From assembly GCA_011033025.1 (NCBI GenBank), contig WFMF01000229.1:1-64000 (forward strand): a stretch of DNA of 64,000 nucleotides. Direction: 5' to 3'. Positions 43,690-54,649 of the stretch are shown piece after piece (the stretch's first letter is position 1; each line of letters starts with the position of its first letter). This DNA comes from Beroe forskalii (taxonomy: Eukaryota > Ctenophora > Nuda > Beroida > Beroidae). The notes below the pieces were generated by a model. The model made no database searches. It was given only the letters and a program-made list of their open reading frames with translations, and was not told the DNA's origin. Made by a program: the position numbers and the translations under genes.

Positions 43690-44265
43690 ACCAAGGGCCT
43701 ACTCCTCTTTCAGGAGTGTTGTGTATTGTGTAAAGCTCTCCACATTTCTGAAAGCACGAAGCTCTGTACAGCAAGCCTCATTACATCCCAAATAAGGAAT
43801 AATGTGCCGTGCTTTTGATGTGATTATCTCGTGACCTCCCTCATGTAATGTGAGTGTTGAGTTATAAAGCAGTCACGTGTCCTTTCACATGGGCTATTAC
43901 ATACTGCTGCTAATTCAGCTGCTGACAATGATACTGCTCTCGTATTTCAAGCACAGGGAAATATCATCACAGCATGAATATACGCACTGAGCACCCTTCA
44001 TCCACAGTTTTAAACTTTACAACACTACTTTATACAATCAAATTTGAGGTAAGATTGCGTTCCATGTGTATCTGAGTCTCTTCGGAGCTCAGTCTCACAT
44101 CTTTTGGTTTGTCTTCCATTAGGAGGACTATGATAAACAAGGATAGAAAAATACCGCACACCATTTTGCAGATTGTGGCATCGGTATGACCTCGTCTGCA
44201 GTTATCTCATACATAAGAAGTTCCCGAAATCAGGTAGTATGCTCCCGACATCGTTCACTGACGTC
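43690..44265 (+). repeat. Macrosatellite module, copy 5
   Basis: Uninterrupted copy with the GGGCCTACTCCTCTTTCAGG start shared with copy 2. The 16-bp array preceding it (43080-43690) is nearly the same, variant by variant, as that preceding copy 2 (36405-37095), which marks a segmental duplication. Confidence 0.88.
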
Positions 44266-47200
44266 AGTTCACCTTGACATCAGACTACCTTGACATCTGC
44301 TCATCTTGACATCGGTTCACCTTGACATCGGTTTATGTTGACATCGGTTTACGTTGACATCGGTTTATGTTGACATCGGATTACGTTGACATCGGTTTAC
44401 GTTGACATCGGTTTACCTTGACATCGGTTCACCTTGACATCGGTTTACCTTGACATCGGTTTACCTTGACATCGGTTTACCTTGACATCGGTTCAACTTG
44501 AGATCGGTTCACCTTGACATCGGTTCACCTTGACATCAGTTTACCTTGACATCGGTTCACCTTGACATCGGTTCACCTTGACATCGGTTCACCTTGACAT
44601 CGGTTTACCTTGACATAGGTTCATCTTGGCATCGGTTTACCTTGACATCGGTTCACCTTGACATCGGTTCACCGTGGCATTGGTTTACCTTGACATCAGT
44701 TTACCTTGACATCGGTTCACCTTGACATCGGTTCACCTTGACATCGGTTCACCTTGACATCAGTTTACCTTGACATAGGTTCACCACGACATCGGTTTAC
44801 CTTGACATCGGTTCACCTTGACATCGGTTCATCTTGACATCGGTTCACGTTGACATCGGTTCACCTTGACATCGGTTCAACTTGACATCGGTTCACCTTG
44901 GCATCGGTTCACCTTGACATCAGTTCACCTTGACATCGGTTAACCGTGACGTCGGTTTATCTTGACATTGGTTTACCTTGACATCGGTTAACCGTGACAT
45001 GAGTTTTCCTTGACATCGGTTCACCTTGACATCGGTTAACCTTGACATCGGTTCACCTTGACATCGGTTCACCTTGACATCGGTTCACCTTGAGATCGGT
45101 TCACCTTGACATCGGTTCGCCTTAACACCAGTTCGCCTTGCCATTAGTTTACCTTGACATCGGTTCACCTTGACATCGGTTCATCTTGACATCGGTTCAT
45201 CTTGACATCGGTTCACCACGACATCGGTTTACCTTGACATCGGTTCACCTTGACATCGGTTCATCTTGACATCGGTTCACGTTGACATCGGTTCACCTTG
45301 ACATCGGTTCACCTTGACATCGGTTCACCTTGACATCGGTTTACCTTGACATAGGTTCATCTTGGCATCGGTTTACCTTGGCATCAGTTTACCTTGACAT
45401 CGGTTCACCTTGACATCGGTTCACCTTGACATAGGTTTACCTTGACATCGGTTTACCTTGACATCGGTTTACCTTGAGATCGGTTCACCTTGACATCGGT
45501 TCACCTTGACATCGGTTTACCTTGACATCGGTTCACCTTGAGATCGGTTCACCTTGAGATCGGTTTACCTTGACATCGGTTTACCTTGACATCGGTTCAA
45601 CTTGACATCGGTTCACCTTGACATCGGTTTACCTTGACATCGGTTCACCTTGACATCGGTTCATCTTGACATCGGTTCACCTTGACATCGGTTCACCTTG
45701 ACATCGGTTCACCTTGAGATCGGTTTACCTTGACATCGGTTTACCTTGACATCGGTTCAACTTGACATCGGTTCACCTTGACATCGGTTTACCTTGACAT
45801 CGGTTCACCTTGACATCGGTTTACCTTGACATAGGTTTACCTTGACATCGGTTCACCTTGACATCGGTTCACCTTGACATCGGTTTACCTTGACATCGGT
45901 TCACCTTGAGATCGGTTCACCTTGAGATCGGTTTACCTTGACATCGGTTCACCTTGAGATCGGTTTACCTTGACATCGGTTTACCTTGACATCGGTTCAA
46001 CTTGACATCGGTTCACCTTGACATCGGTTCACCTTGACATCGGTTCACCTTGACATCGGTTCACCTTGACATCGGTTCACCTTGACATCAGTTTACCTTG
46101 ACATCAGTTTACCTTGACATCGGTTCACCTTGACATCGGTTCACCTTGACATCGGTTCACCTTGACATCGGGTTACCTTGACATCGGTTCACCTTGACAT
46201 CGGTTCACCTTGACATCGGTTCACCTTGACATAGGTTCACCACGACATCGGTTTACCTTGACATCGGTTCACCTTGACATCGGTTCATCTTGACATCGGT
46301 TCACGTTGACATCGGTTCACCTTGACATCGGTTCAACTTGACATCGGTTCACCTTGGCATCGGTTCACCTTGAGATCGGTTTACCTTGACATCGGTTTAC
46401 CTTGACATCGGTTCAACTTGACATCGGTTCACCTTGACATCGGTTTACCTTGACATCGGTTCACCTTGACATCGGTTTACCTTGACATCGGTTTACCTTG
46501 ACATCGGTTCACCTTGACATCGGTTCACCTTGACATCGGTTCACCTTGACATCGGTTTACCTTGACATCGGTTCACCTTGAGATCGGTTCACCTTGAGAT
46601 CGGTTTACCTTGACATCGGTTCACCTTGAGATCGGTTTACCTTGACATCGGTTTACCTTGACATCGGTTCAACTTGACATCGGTTCACCTTGACATCGGT
46701 TCACCTTGACATAGGTTCACCACGACATTGGTTCACCTTGACATCGGTTCACCGTGGCATTGGTTTACCTTGACATCAGTTTACCTTGACATCGGTTCAC
46801 CTTGACATCAGTTCACCTTGACATCGGTTCACCTTGACATCAGTTTACCTTGACATCGGTTCACCTTGACATCGGTTCACCTTGACATCGGTTCACCTTG
46901 ACATAGGTTCACCACGACATCGGTTTACCTTGACATCGGTTCACCTTGACATCGGTTCATCTTGACATCGGTTCACGTTGACATCGGTTCACCTTGACAT
47001 CGGTTCAACTTGACATCGGTTCACCTTGGCATCGGTTCACCTTGACATCGGTTCACCTTGACATCGGTTAACCGTGACGTCGGTTTATCTTGACATTGGT
47101 TTACCTTGACATCGGTTAACCGTGACATGAGTTTTCCTTGACATCGGTTCACCTTGACATCGGTTAACCTTGACATCGGTTCACCTTGACATCGGTTTAC

Positions 47201-47315
47201 CTTGACATCGGTTTACCTTGACATGGGTTTTCCTTGACATATGTTTACCTTGACATGGGTTTTCCTTGACATCGGTTTACCTTGACACCAGTTTACCTTG
47301 ATAGCAGATTGTCTT

Positions 47316-49680
47316 GACCCTAAGATGCTGGGTTCATTTGTATTCATGCCCTAACGAGATAGACAGACCCAAATGGAGCAAATGGTATACATACATACAT
47401 AAAGACATAAAGAGGCCCTTATTCCCTAGATTTGGCAATGATTCGTCAGTGGTGAACACATTGCACCTAAGCAATCCCCGATAAACTATGATAAACCGGG
47501 GATCTGAAATATATTTAAGTACTACAGTAACAGTTAACAAAGTAACAAATATAGAAATAAACGTGCAGTGTAACGCAATAACCGATGTCATGGAATAAGA
47601 GGTGTTAATGGGAGCTACACGCTGCTTGGGATGAGTTATCAATGAAGGCGTGGTTTCGTTTAGAGGAAGGTGACAAATGATACTTTATTTATGTAACTAC
47701 CACATATTTAACACCATATTATTTGGTGGCACCATGTTGTGATGCACCACGAACATAATGAGATGAAACTGTGATCATCGTGCGAGTCTTGCAGGCCTCC
47801 AACAGAACCAGCAACTTTATGGCGTCAATTTCATAACGATTCGAAAGGTGCCTTCGAAGGAATACGAACTACAGGTCTGAATATTAATCCCGCCTGGAAT
47901 ATCAATCCAGCCAGGAAATTGTAACATTATTCCAGTGGAATGAATAACGATGAAAACAACAAATTAAATTCAATAAGCATCACATCGCTGAAATGGGATG
48001 AAATCCAACTGAAGAATGCGAATGTTTAACAGAATACTCTACTAACCACAACAACTAGAAGCGTAAAACTTAAGAAATGAACGAGAGTGAACGCAAAACA
48101 CGTGTGTCTTAAGAGACGCTGCTGCGCACCACGATCAGGCTAAAACTATTAACTAAGACATATTTAAAAACTTTCAGGCAGCATTGTGCAAAGCCTCCAC
48201 AGTGCCTTGAGTTCCTAGCCGTGTAGTCGGCAACCGTACATACCGAGGATAGGTAGTGTTAACAGGTCTAAAAGGAACATGGCGTACGCTGCATGGGATA
48301 GCCCATATTCTAGCCATCCATAAACGTGCGTCAGTAGATGACAGTTTAATCGCATATTGTCACATGTCAATGCCAAATAATATGTTTTGAGGCTTTAAAG
48401 TCAAATACTTTGAGACGTTTGCAGGAAATTCGAACATGTCACTGCTGAAATAATTTGAAGATTAAATATCGTTGAGTAGAAACTATCATCTTTCTACTTT
48501 CTAGACACAGGTACTTAGACTAATATTGGGTCTGTTTACGTGTTCCGATGGTCTAACCATGAAAAATTAAAAAGGGTGGGGAATAGACATTATAAAGCTC
48601 CCTCGCTTAATCGAACTCCATGTAATTATCTAGCAACATACATACAATAGATGGGCATATATAATTGAAACAGGGCTCCCTATCGATAACATGAAGATAT
48701 GATAGTTCAAACGTTGCGAGGTACCCGTTACCTAGTGCACAAAGCTTTAAAGACCTTGAAACAGCACAAAGAATATTAAACGATGAGCCGTATAAACGCG
48801 TGTAAACTCTAGTTATATTAAAGGGTTTCAAATAAAATAGCAGCATACCCTTGTCCCTTATATACACGTAGTGGAGGGTGGGTAGCCGATATAGCAGATA
48901 ATACATGGTCTACAATATCTGTGGTATTATTTCAAAATCTGCGAGGTTACGTTATTCCTCACGGTAACGATTTGATAGGTCCCACTAAGCTACAATAATT
49001 ATATATTGGTCAGCAGATCACGTGCACACCCCTTTTTATATAACATACGAACAGCTATTGTGTCAGGTGTTGTGTCAAGTGTTGGTTTATAGAAATTGTG
49101 TTTCTCGACACAAACCCAGATTATTGAAGATATACTGAAGCTTTAGCTGCAAACAGTGTTTCGAGATCTGAGGATCTATAAGCAAAATACGCTGTTTATT
49201 TTTATCCCCAATCCACAATACACGAGGGACAATTTTATTAATACTGCAACTGCAAGAGATTTGGAAATGTTTTGTTGCGAAACTACTCAAATCGAGTTGT
49301 TTTCGAAACAAATGTTGTCAAAATATGTTTGCCCTTATAGTGGTTGCAGTATTCCATGGACCAATCATCGTGATTTAATTTTCGTCGCACTTAAATCATG
49401 AATTCATTTTCAGTGGGGTCTTGAGCTTAAAATTTTTTTCAAAGTCCTATCAAAACCGTGAAAATCGATAAATATTTTGAATTCATTTGTTGTAGGGTAT
49501 TAGTCACCATTAGATTCCGTAATGCAACGGCAGCAATACGGACCTGGAACTCAGGTGTAAGTGATGAAAAAATTAAGTTAGAATTAGGTAAATTAGTATT
49601 TTTTAGGGATATGGAAAGAACATTGTAGGTAGTTATTGGTATTTAATTTATAAAAATTTAAGGTTGTTTCGACTATCAAA
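47316..49680 (+). other. Non-coding AT-rich region
   Basis: No ORF with a recognisable domain, no RNA gene and no clear repeat. Small ORFs (for example 102 codons at 47334-47642 on -) look random. Confidence 0.4.
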
Positions 49681-49684
49681 ATTA

Positions 49685-49795
49685 GTTTGAAATTAGTTTG
49701 AAATTAGGTTGAATTATTTAGAAGTAGTTTGAAATTAGTTTGGAGTTAGTTTGAGATTAGTAGAAATTAGTTTAGAATTAGTTTGTACTTATTAG
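49685..49795 (+). repeat. Short tandem TAGTTTGAAATTAG repeats
   Basis: About eight imperfect copies of TTAGTTTGAAATTAG, directly left of the palindrome-array element. Confidence 0.65.
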
Positions 49796-49865
49796 TTTTC
49801 TCTCTTGATGCATTATAGTATTTTGAAGTAGAAAATGAAATATTATTCTACTTATAGTCTTATTG

Positions 49866-50793
49866 GGGGGGGGCCAACCCCCCAAAACCCCCCAAAATTA
49901 AGCCCCCTATTGGAAATTTGTTATATCCACCAGGGGGTTAAATTAAACCCCCCAAAATTAAACCCCCTATCGACAGCAAAAATTAAACCCCCCAAAATTA
50001 AACCCCCTATCGACAGCAAAAATTATTCTAGTATGATTCAAAAAAGCACCAAAATGAAGAAACAAAAAAGCTACCATTTGAAAAAGTTGCCAAAAATCAC
50101 GAATAAAAAAGGTACCATTTCGAAAAGGCGCAAAAATCGGACACAAATTTGGTACCATTTGAAAAAGATGCTGAAAATCAGAAACAAAAATGGTACCATT
50201 TCATAAAAGTTCCAAAATTATAGACAAAAAATGGTGTTTTAAAACCGGAACAAAAATGGTACCATTTCCAAAAATCGCCAAAAATAATGACCAAAAATGG
50301 TACCATTTTGAAATGTTGCAAAAAATCAGGAACAAAAATGGTAGCATTTCGAAAGGGTGCAAAAAATCACGACCAAAAATGGTACCATTTTGAAATGGTG
50401 CGAAAAATCAGGAACAAAAATGGTAGCATTTCGAAAGGGTGCAAAAAATCAGAAACAAAATGGTACCATTTGAAAAAGATGCCGAAAATCAGAAACAAAA
50501 ATGGTACCATTTCATAAAAGTTCCAAAAATTATAAACAAAAATGGTACCAAAAACCGGAAACAAAAATGGTACCATTTCTAAAATTCGCCAAAAATCACG
50601 ACCAAAAATGGTACCATTTTGAAATGGTGCAAAAAAATCAGGAACAAAAATGGTACCATTTGAAAAAAATTCCCCCTTTTTCACTAAGAATTAAGCCCCT
50701 CAAACCCCTAAAACCCCCAAAACCCCCCAAAATTAAACCCCTATTGGCGATTTTTGATATCCACCAAAATTGAGGGGGTTGGCCCCCCCCCCC
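49866..50793. mobile_element. GGTACC palindrome-array element, copy 2
   Basis: Begins G8-CCAACCCCCC and ends GGGGGTTGGCC-C-run. CTTATTG flanks it on each side (49859-49865 and 50794-50800), although the homopolymer ends blur the exact duplication. More than ten palindromes of the form AAATGGTACCATTT occur every 40 or so bases, with spacers such as CGAAAGGGTGCAAAAAATCA. Subterminal CCCCCCAAAATTAAACCCCC blocks and GATATCCACC are present near both ends, in the opposite orientation to copy 1. Confidence 0.82.
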
Positions 50794-51078
50794 CTTATTG
50801 TATGTTGCTGTGTATACGCCTCTTGTTGTAATATACACACCTAGATTAGTTCGTAACTTAAATTTTCTTAAAGATTTGTGTATTGAATGATAATTTCTAT
50901 ATTTGCATAATTTAGTGTGTTATTATTACCTTGATTCACTAGCTTAGATTACCTTACATTAAAATTAGATTCATCATTTTTCTGATTTTTAATATTAAGT
51001 CAAGTATATTTCCCCTTGCTCCCTTTAGTAAATTCATATATTATTAGGTAAATAATATCCACTATTTTTAGATCAGTT

Positions 51079-51357
51079 ATGTCTCACTCCAATGTAGTAA
51101 CTACATCTATAGAGGACATTCCCGCCCTACTACAGATAACAGCTTTAGCAACCCGGGCGTTAAGTGATTTGCAGGCAGCCCTGGACAAGTTAGAGAGAAA
51201 GGAAAGGACTATTCACGAAATGAAAGAGAGAATACAGGACCTCCAAAGGCGGTTGCGCCAGGAAGAAGCAGAAGAGGAGGAGGAGGAGAGGGGTAGGGGC
51301 CCCAGGCCTATGGCCATGGTGCCCAGGAGGCCTTTTAGTGCCTACATGGGCGAGTGA
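51079..51357 (+). CDS. Small ORF with coiled coil, 92 residues, in an LTR-element context
   Basis: I do not recognise this protein. It starts MSHSNVVTTSIEDIPALLQ, continues with a predicted coiled coil (about residues 25-65, with heptad leucines in ALSDLQAALDKLERKERTI and LQRRLRQEEAEEEEEE), and ends with a basic/proline tail RGPRPMAMVPRRPF. It is more G/C-rich than its surroundings. An LTR-like sequence starts 290 bp downstream, so it may be part of a gag-like or accessory ORF of an old retrotransposon. It could also be a single exon or chance. Confidence 0.4.
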   Translation: MSHSNVVTTSIEDIPALLQITALATRALSDLQAALDKLERKERTIHEMKERIQDLQRRLRQEEAEEEEEERGRGPRPMAMVPRRPFSAYMGE

Positions 51358-51650
51358 CTGCATTATTTTTTTATATTTATTATTATTATATTGATATATT
51401 GTAAGTTTTCGGTATTTTAAGGTGCGATGAAAATTTTTTCAGATATTCAGTTTCGATTTTCATATTTCATAATGTTTTATAATGTTTAAATGTTTTTATG
51501 GTTTAAATGTTATGTTTATAATCCAATCGTTTTAAGACTCCAACAGGGTAAGGGATTATGGTCATTCCATAACAAATGCTTACTCAGGGAGGGAGTGAAA
51601 ATTTTAATTTTAATTGATAAAATTTTCAAAAGAAAAATGCCTAGGGGAGA

Positions 51651-52350
51651 TGTTGTAGGGCATGGCACGGTAATTCCTAACAATTCATTTAGTACGTGTC
51701 ATGATATTCTTAGAAATAACTGTGATATATAATTCGTCATTATATCTTATATTGGGAATATTCTGAAATAGCACAAGTGCATATTAAATCAATTCATTAT
51801 TAATTAAATCAAATCATTATTAGGATGATTTGTTATCAGGGTTAGATAAGATATCTAGGATAAGATTACAATTTCATTGCATATGAATGAGTAACTATTT
51901 AAGCGGCGGGTTTGGAATTGGTGGCGTCCTTTTATCCTTTTACATTGTGGCTCGTGAGGTGACTATTCTACGGAGTCGGTCTAGGTAATTATTGAGTGAA
52001 TACTCAATTTGTCTTCAAGCCTACGCTCGTAACCGTAGTAGAGGGAATTCGAAGGGTACATTCCAGATAACTATTGAGTAGAACATCCACTCAATTTGTT
52101 TTCACGTCTGGTGAAATTCTCTCGGATATCAAAGCCACGAACCATATTATTCAATTATTCTCGCCGCACGTCAATTACATAATTATCAAGTTGAATTAGT
52201 GTACGTGTGAGTTTCTACATTACATTCCTAAAAACGTTAAATCTCGTCTCATTCTTCTTCTCCAATCTTAAACTTCGATACGCCCCCTTGGCCGCTCAGC
52301 TCAGGCCTTAAGTCCTAGTTACGCACGTCACATAATCAGATTTCTACACA
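51651..52350 (+). mobile_element. Candidate 3' LTR of a retrotransposon
   Basis: A purine tract (CTAGGGGAGA) directly precedes TGTTGTAGGGCATGGCACGG. The segment contains CTATTTAAGCGGCGGG (a TATA-like box) near 51895 and ends TTTCTACA about 700 bp on. A purine tract, TG start, promoter-like box and CA end are the architecture of a 3' LTR. No second LTR or pol sequence was found, so the 5' part is lost or lies unrecognised. Confidence 0.5.
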
Positions 52351-53399
52351 TTTTTTCATCGTGAAAACTGAGAAGGTTTGATGAATCATGAAATCGATCG
52401 ATCAAGTTTTTGAAAAAGAATCAACTTCAAGGTTAGCATGGCCGGAGCATTTGACCCCAATACCTACACCAAAACACTTCAACTTGACTGATATCATAAA
52501 GAGGCACTCGTGTGTAAAGCGTTGCACTGTGTTATGACGAATTTACGCCACAAATATGACGAATTTACGCCACATGTATGACTAATTCACGACACAAACA
52601 TTTTTCGGGAACTTTTTAGAGTCAAAAGTACGGAAAAAGGTAGTATACACAAATTCTCTCATAATCCTCCAAACCACGTTTTTTTTCTTATTTGAAAATG
52701 TTCAAAACACACAGACGCAAACTATGCAGTGACACTTTTCGCATATCTACGATGTACAATTTCCCTCCATATGACTTAGACAACTGAACACAGCGTATGC
52801 CATAATGACAGAATTCTCTGACAAAGAATGGAAATCAATTAATGTCATATAGATAATCATAAGATTGGCAATTTTTGGTTGATTGCATTATATCCATCAT
52901 GGAAAGGCCCTACTACATAGGTACCCAAAACATTAATATGTAAAATGACATGAGACCTAGATACTAAGATCGTGTATGCGTCTTCAAGGGCAACATACGA
53001 ATTTGTAAAAATAGGTGAAAAGAGCTGCTCGCCACAATTCGCTACTGAGTCAATCAGGCTGACAAACACTATAAATGGTATAAAAACTGAGTTATAGCTG
53101 GATTCCACATCAAATAATATCTTTTATCAAGTTGATGTCACGCGGATACCAACCATTATATTGCGTTGTCACCCATAATAAAAGGTGAGCTGCAGGCCTA
53201 AGAGTATAATTACATACGATCAGCTTAAATATAAAATGCGACACTTTGTAAGGGGTCAGCGTTATGAATCAAGTTGGTTACTAAGGCAATCAAATGAAAA
53301 TAATAAGATACTAAGATAATAGTATTGTAGTATTGAATGAACTTAGCGTGTCTTTCATAATACAAGTTAACCGGTTCAAATTGATTCAGCACCTAAATT
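52351..53399 (+). other. Non-coding region with a short 22-bp repeat
   Basis: Three copies of TATGACGAATTTACGCCACA-like sequence occur at 52533-52600. Otherwise nothing recognisable. Confidence 0.4.
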
Positions 53400-53404
53400 G
53401 TACA

Positions 53405-53575
53405 GGAGAATTCTTTACCCCGCCGCGGGGTCGGGATCGCCAACCTGCCCCGGCAGGAACCGGAGAGGAACGGGACTCTCGACCCATCCGAGAGCCCGGG
53501 AGCGTTTGCTTCTGCCAGTAGCTCCCTCTCCTGGGCGCCGCCTGGGCCCTCGCAGGCCCATCCCCCTTCTAGTTC
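53405..53575 (+). other. Isolated G/C-rich block
   Basis: About 170 bp of strongly G/C-rich sequence (CCGCCGCGGGGTCGGGATCG to CCTCGCAGGCCCATCCCC) inside DNA of about 35% GC. No ORF, tRNA or rRNA identity was recognised. Confidence 0.45.
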
Positions 53576-53642
53576 TAGTAGTAGTCTACAGTAGAATGGG
53601 ATGAATGGGATAGTCATAATTTTTACTTGAAATATGGTATAA

Positions 53643-54641
53643 TATGACTCAAACGACGAAAAGTCGAGATAAAGGAAGTTCAAATAATCAATTCGAAGTT
53701 CTTATAGGTACTCCAAAACTCTACAGGGCCAATTTTGAACTATTGAAACAGCGTTCAAAAATATTCCAACACGTTATACCCATTTTGATATTCCGAACTG
53801 CCGATATTTCATGTGGTCATGATGAATTGATAATTTAATTACTTATTCATCAACGGTGTCCTTATCTCATATATGGCCGATCGAGTGCCCAACGAAACTA
53901 AATTAACAAACTCACAAAGTCTGAATTATGTTGAAAATAAGGTCGGTAAACTGGAACAAACTCAGGTAGGTATATGGGCCGATTATTGCTAATCCACTAA
54001 TTAATCCACTAATCCTAGGATAACTTCTAAAGTAAAACAATTTTTGTTCAAATTCCTTCATGCGATAGAGCCATTCAATGCATATTGAATGACAGGGAAC
54101 GGACATTTCATCTCAGGACACTTTATCTCGCAATATTTCAGCTCTATGCAAAGGTAAGGGTCTGGGTTAGGGTCAGGGTTAGGGTTTGGGTCACGGTAAG
54201 GGTCTGGGTTAGGGTTATGGTTAGGGTCAGGACAGGGAGATGAAGTGTCCTGAGATGAAATGTTGTGAGATGAAATGTCGCCCACCCTGAATGACATATT
54301 ATATTGAATGCATATTGGCAATCAATGCATATAGGATATTGTATGAAAATGCCATGCAAAACTTTAGTTGGCTTTTATCCATGAGCTCTGAACAACTTGG
54401 TACCAACTTGGTCCCACCTAACACAAAGCCTTTTACTTCCTATAGCAATAAGCTGAATCGAACGATAGGTATCTAGCACCTGAATAGACGAACTAAAGTA
54501 CCTACTAAGAGTCAAGCTCCTGGACCATTAACTCTTTTAGAGTCAATAGGTAACTTACTCACTGTCGGGGATGGCGAAAAAATACCAGCTAATTTAGACT
54601 TTCATGCCGCAGGCTTGATTGATTTGAGTGTAAAAGTGTAA
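53643..54641 (+). pseudogene. Possible degraded coding remnant of unknown origin
   Basis: Several short open stretches on the same strand read like real protein: 53644-53838 (QTTKSRDKGSSNNQFEVLIG), 53873-53965 (MADRVPNETKLTNSQ, ending before a GTAGGT donor-like site) and 54477-54641 (GPLTLLESIGNLLTVGDGEK). They are broken by stops and by the small transposon at 54086-54296. No family is recognised; it could be chance. Confidence 0.25.
54086..54296. mobile_element. 193-bp MITE with 9-bp TSD and telomere-like core
   Basis: TGAATGACA stands at 54086-54094 and 54288-54296. The body 54095-54287 starts GGGAACGGACATTTCATCTC and ends as the inverse of GGGTGGGCGACATTTCATCT. Between the arms, 54155-54232 is a run of GGGTTA-type hexamers with interruptions (GGGTTAGGGTCAGGGTTAGG). 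TSD length and GGG ends fit Mutator-like or Merlin-like elements; the class is inferred. Confidence 0.8.
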
Positions 54642-54649
54642 AACTCGAT

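Larger units (their letters stand above)
36405..47315 (+). repeat. 11-kb macrosatellite: 16-bp arrays alternating with a 560-bp module
   Basis: Arrays of CACCTTGACATCGGTT-type units lie at about 36405-37095, 37650-38520, 41100-42515, 43080-43690 and 44265-47315. Between them are modules at about 37095-37650, 38520-41100 (enlarged by two insertions), 42515-43080 and 43690-44265. Array starts share a fixed order of variants (TTCACCTTGATATCAGCCTA or ACATCAGACTACC, then ATCTGCTCATCTTGACAT, then GTTTATGTTGACAT). Array ends share GACACCAAGGAAATTCTCC or GTACCTTACAACCAAGGGCC before the module. Array and module have therefore been amplified together. It ends at 47315 in unrelated sequence. Confidence 0.9.

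Noticed and set aside
47334..49401. Small ORFs at 47334, 48607, 49087 and 49156
   Set aside because: Each is near 100 codons or less, in AT-rich DNA, with no domain, splice context or repeat family.
54152..54237. True telomere end
   Set aside because: The hexamers are degenerate and lie inside a 193-bp element with matching ends and a TSD, so they are interstitial.
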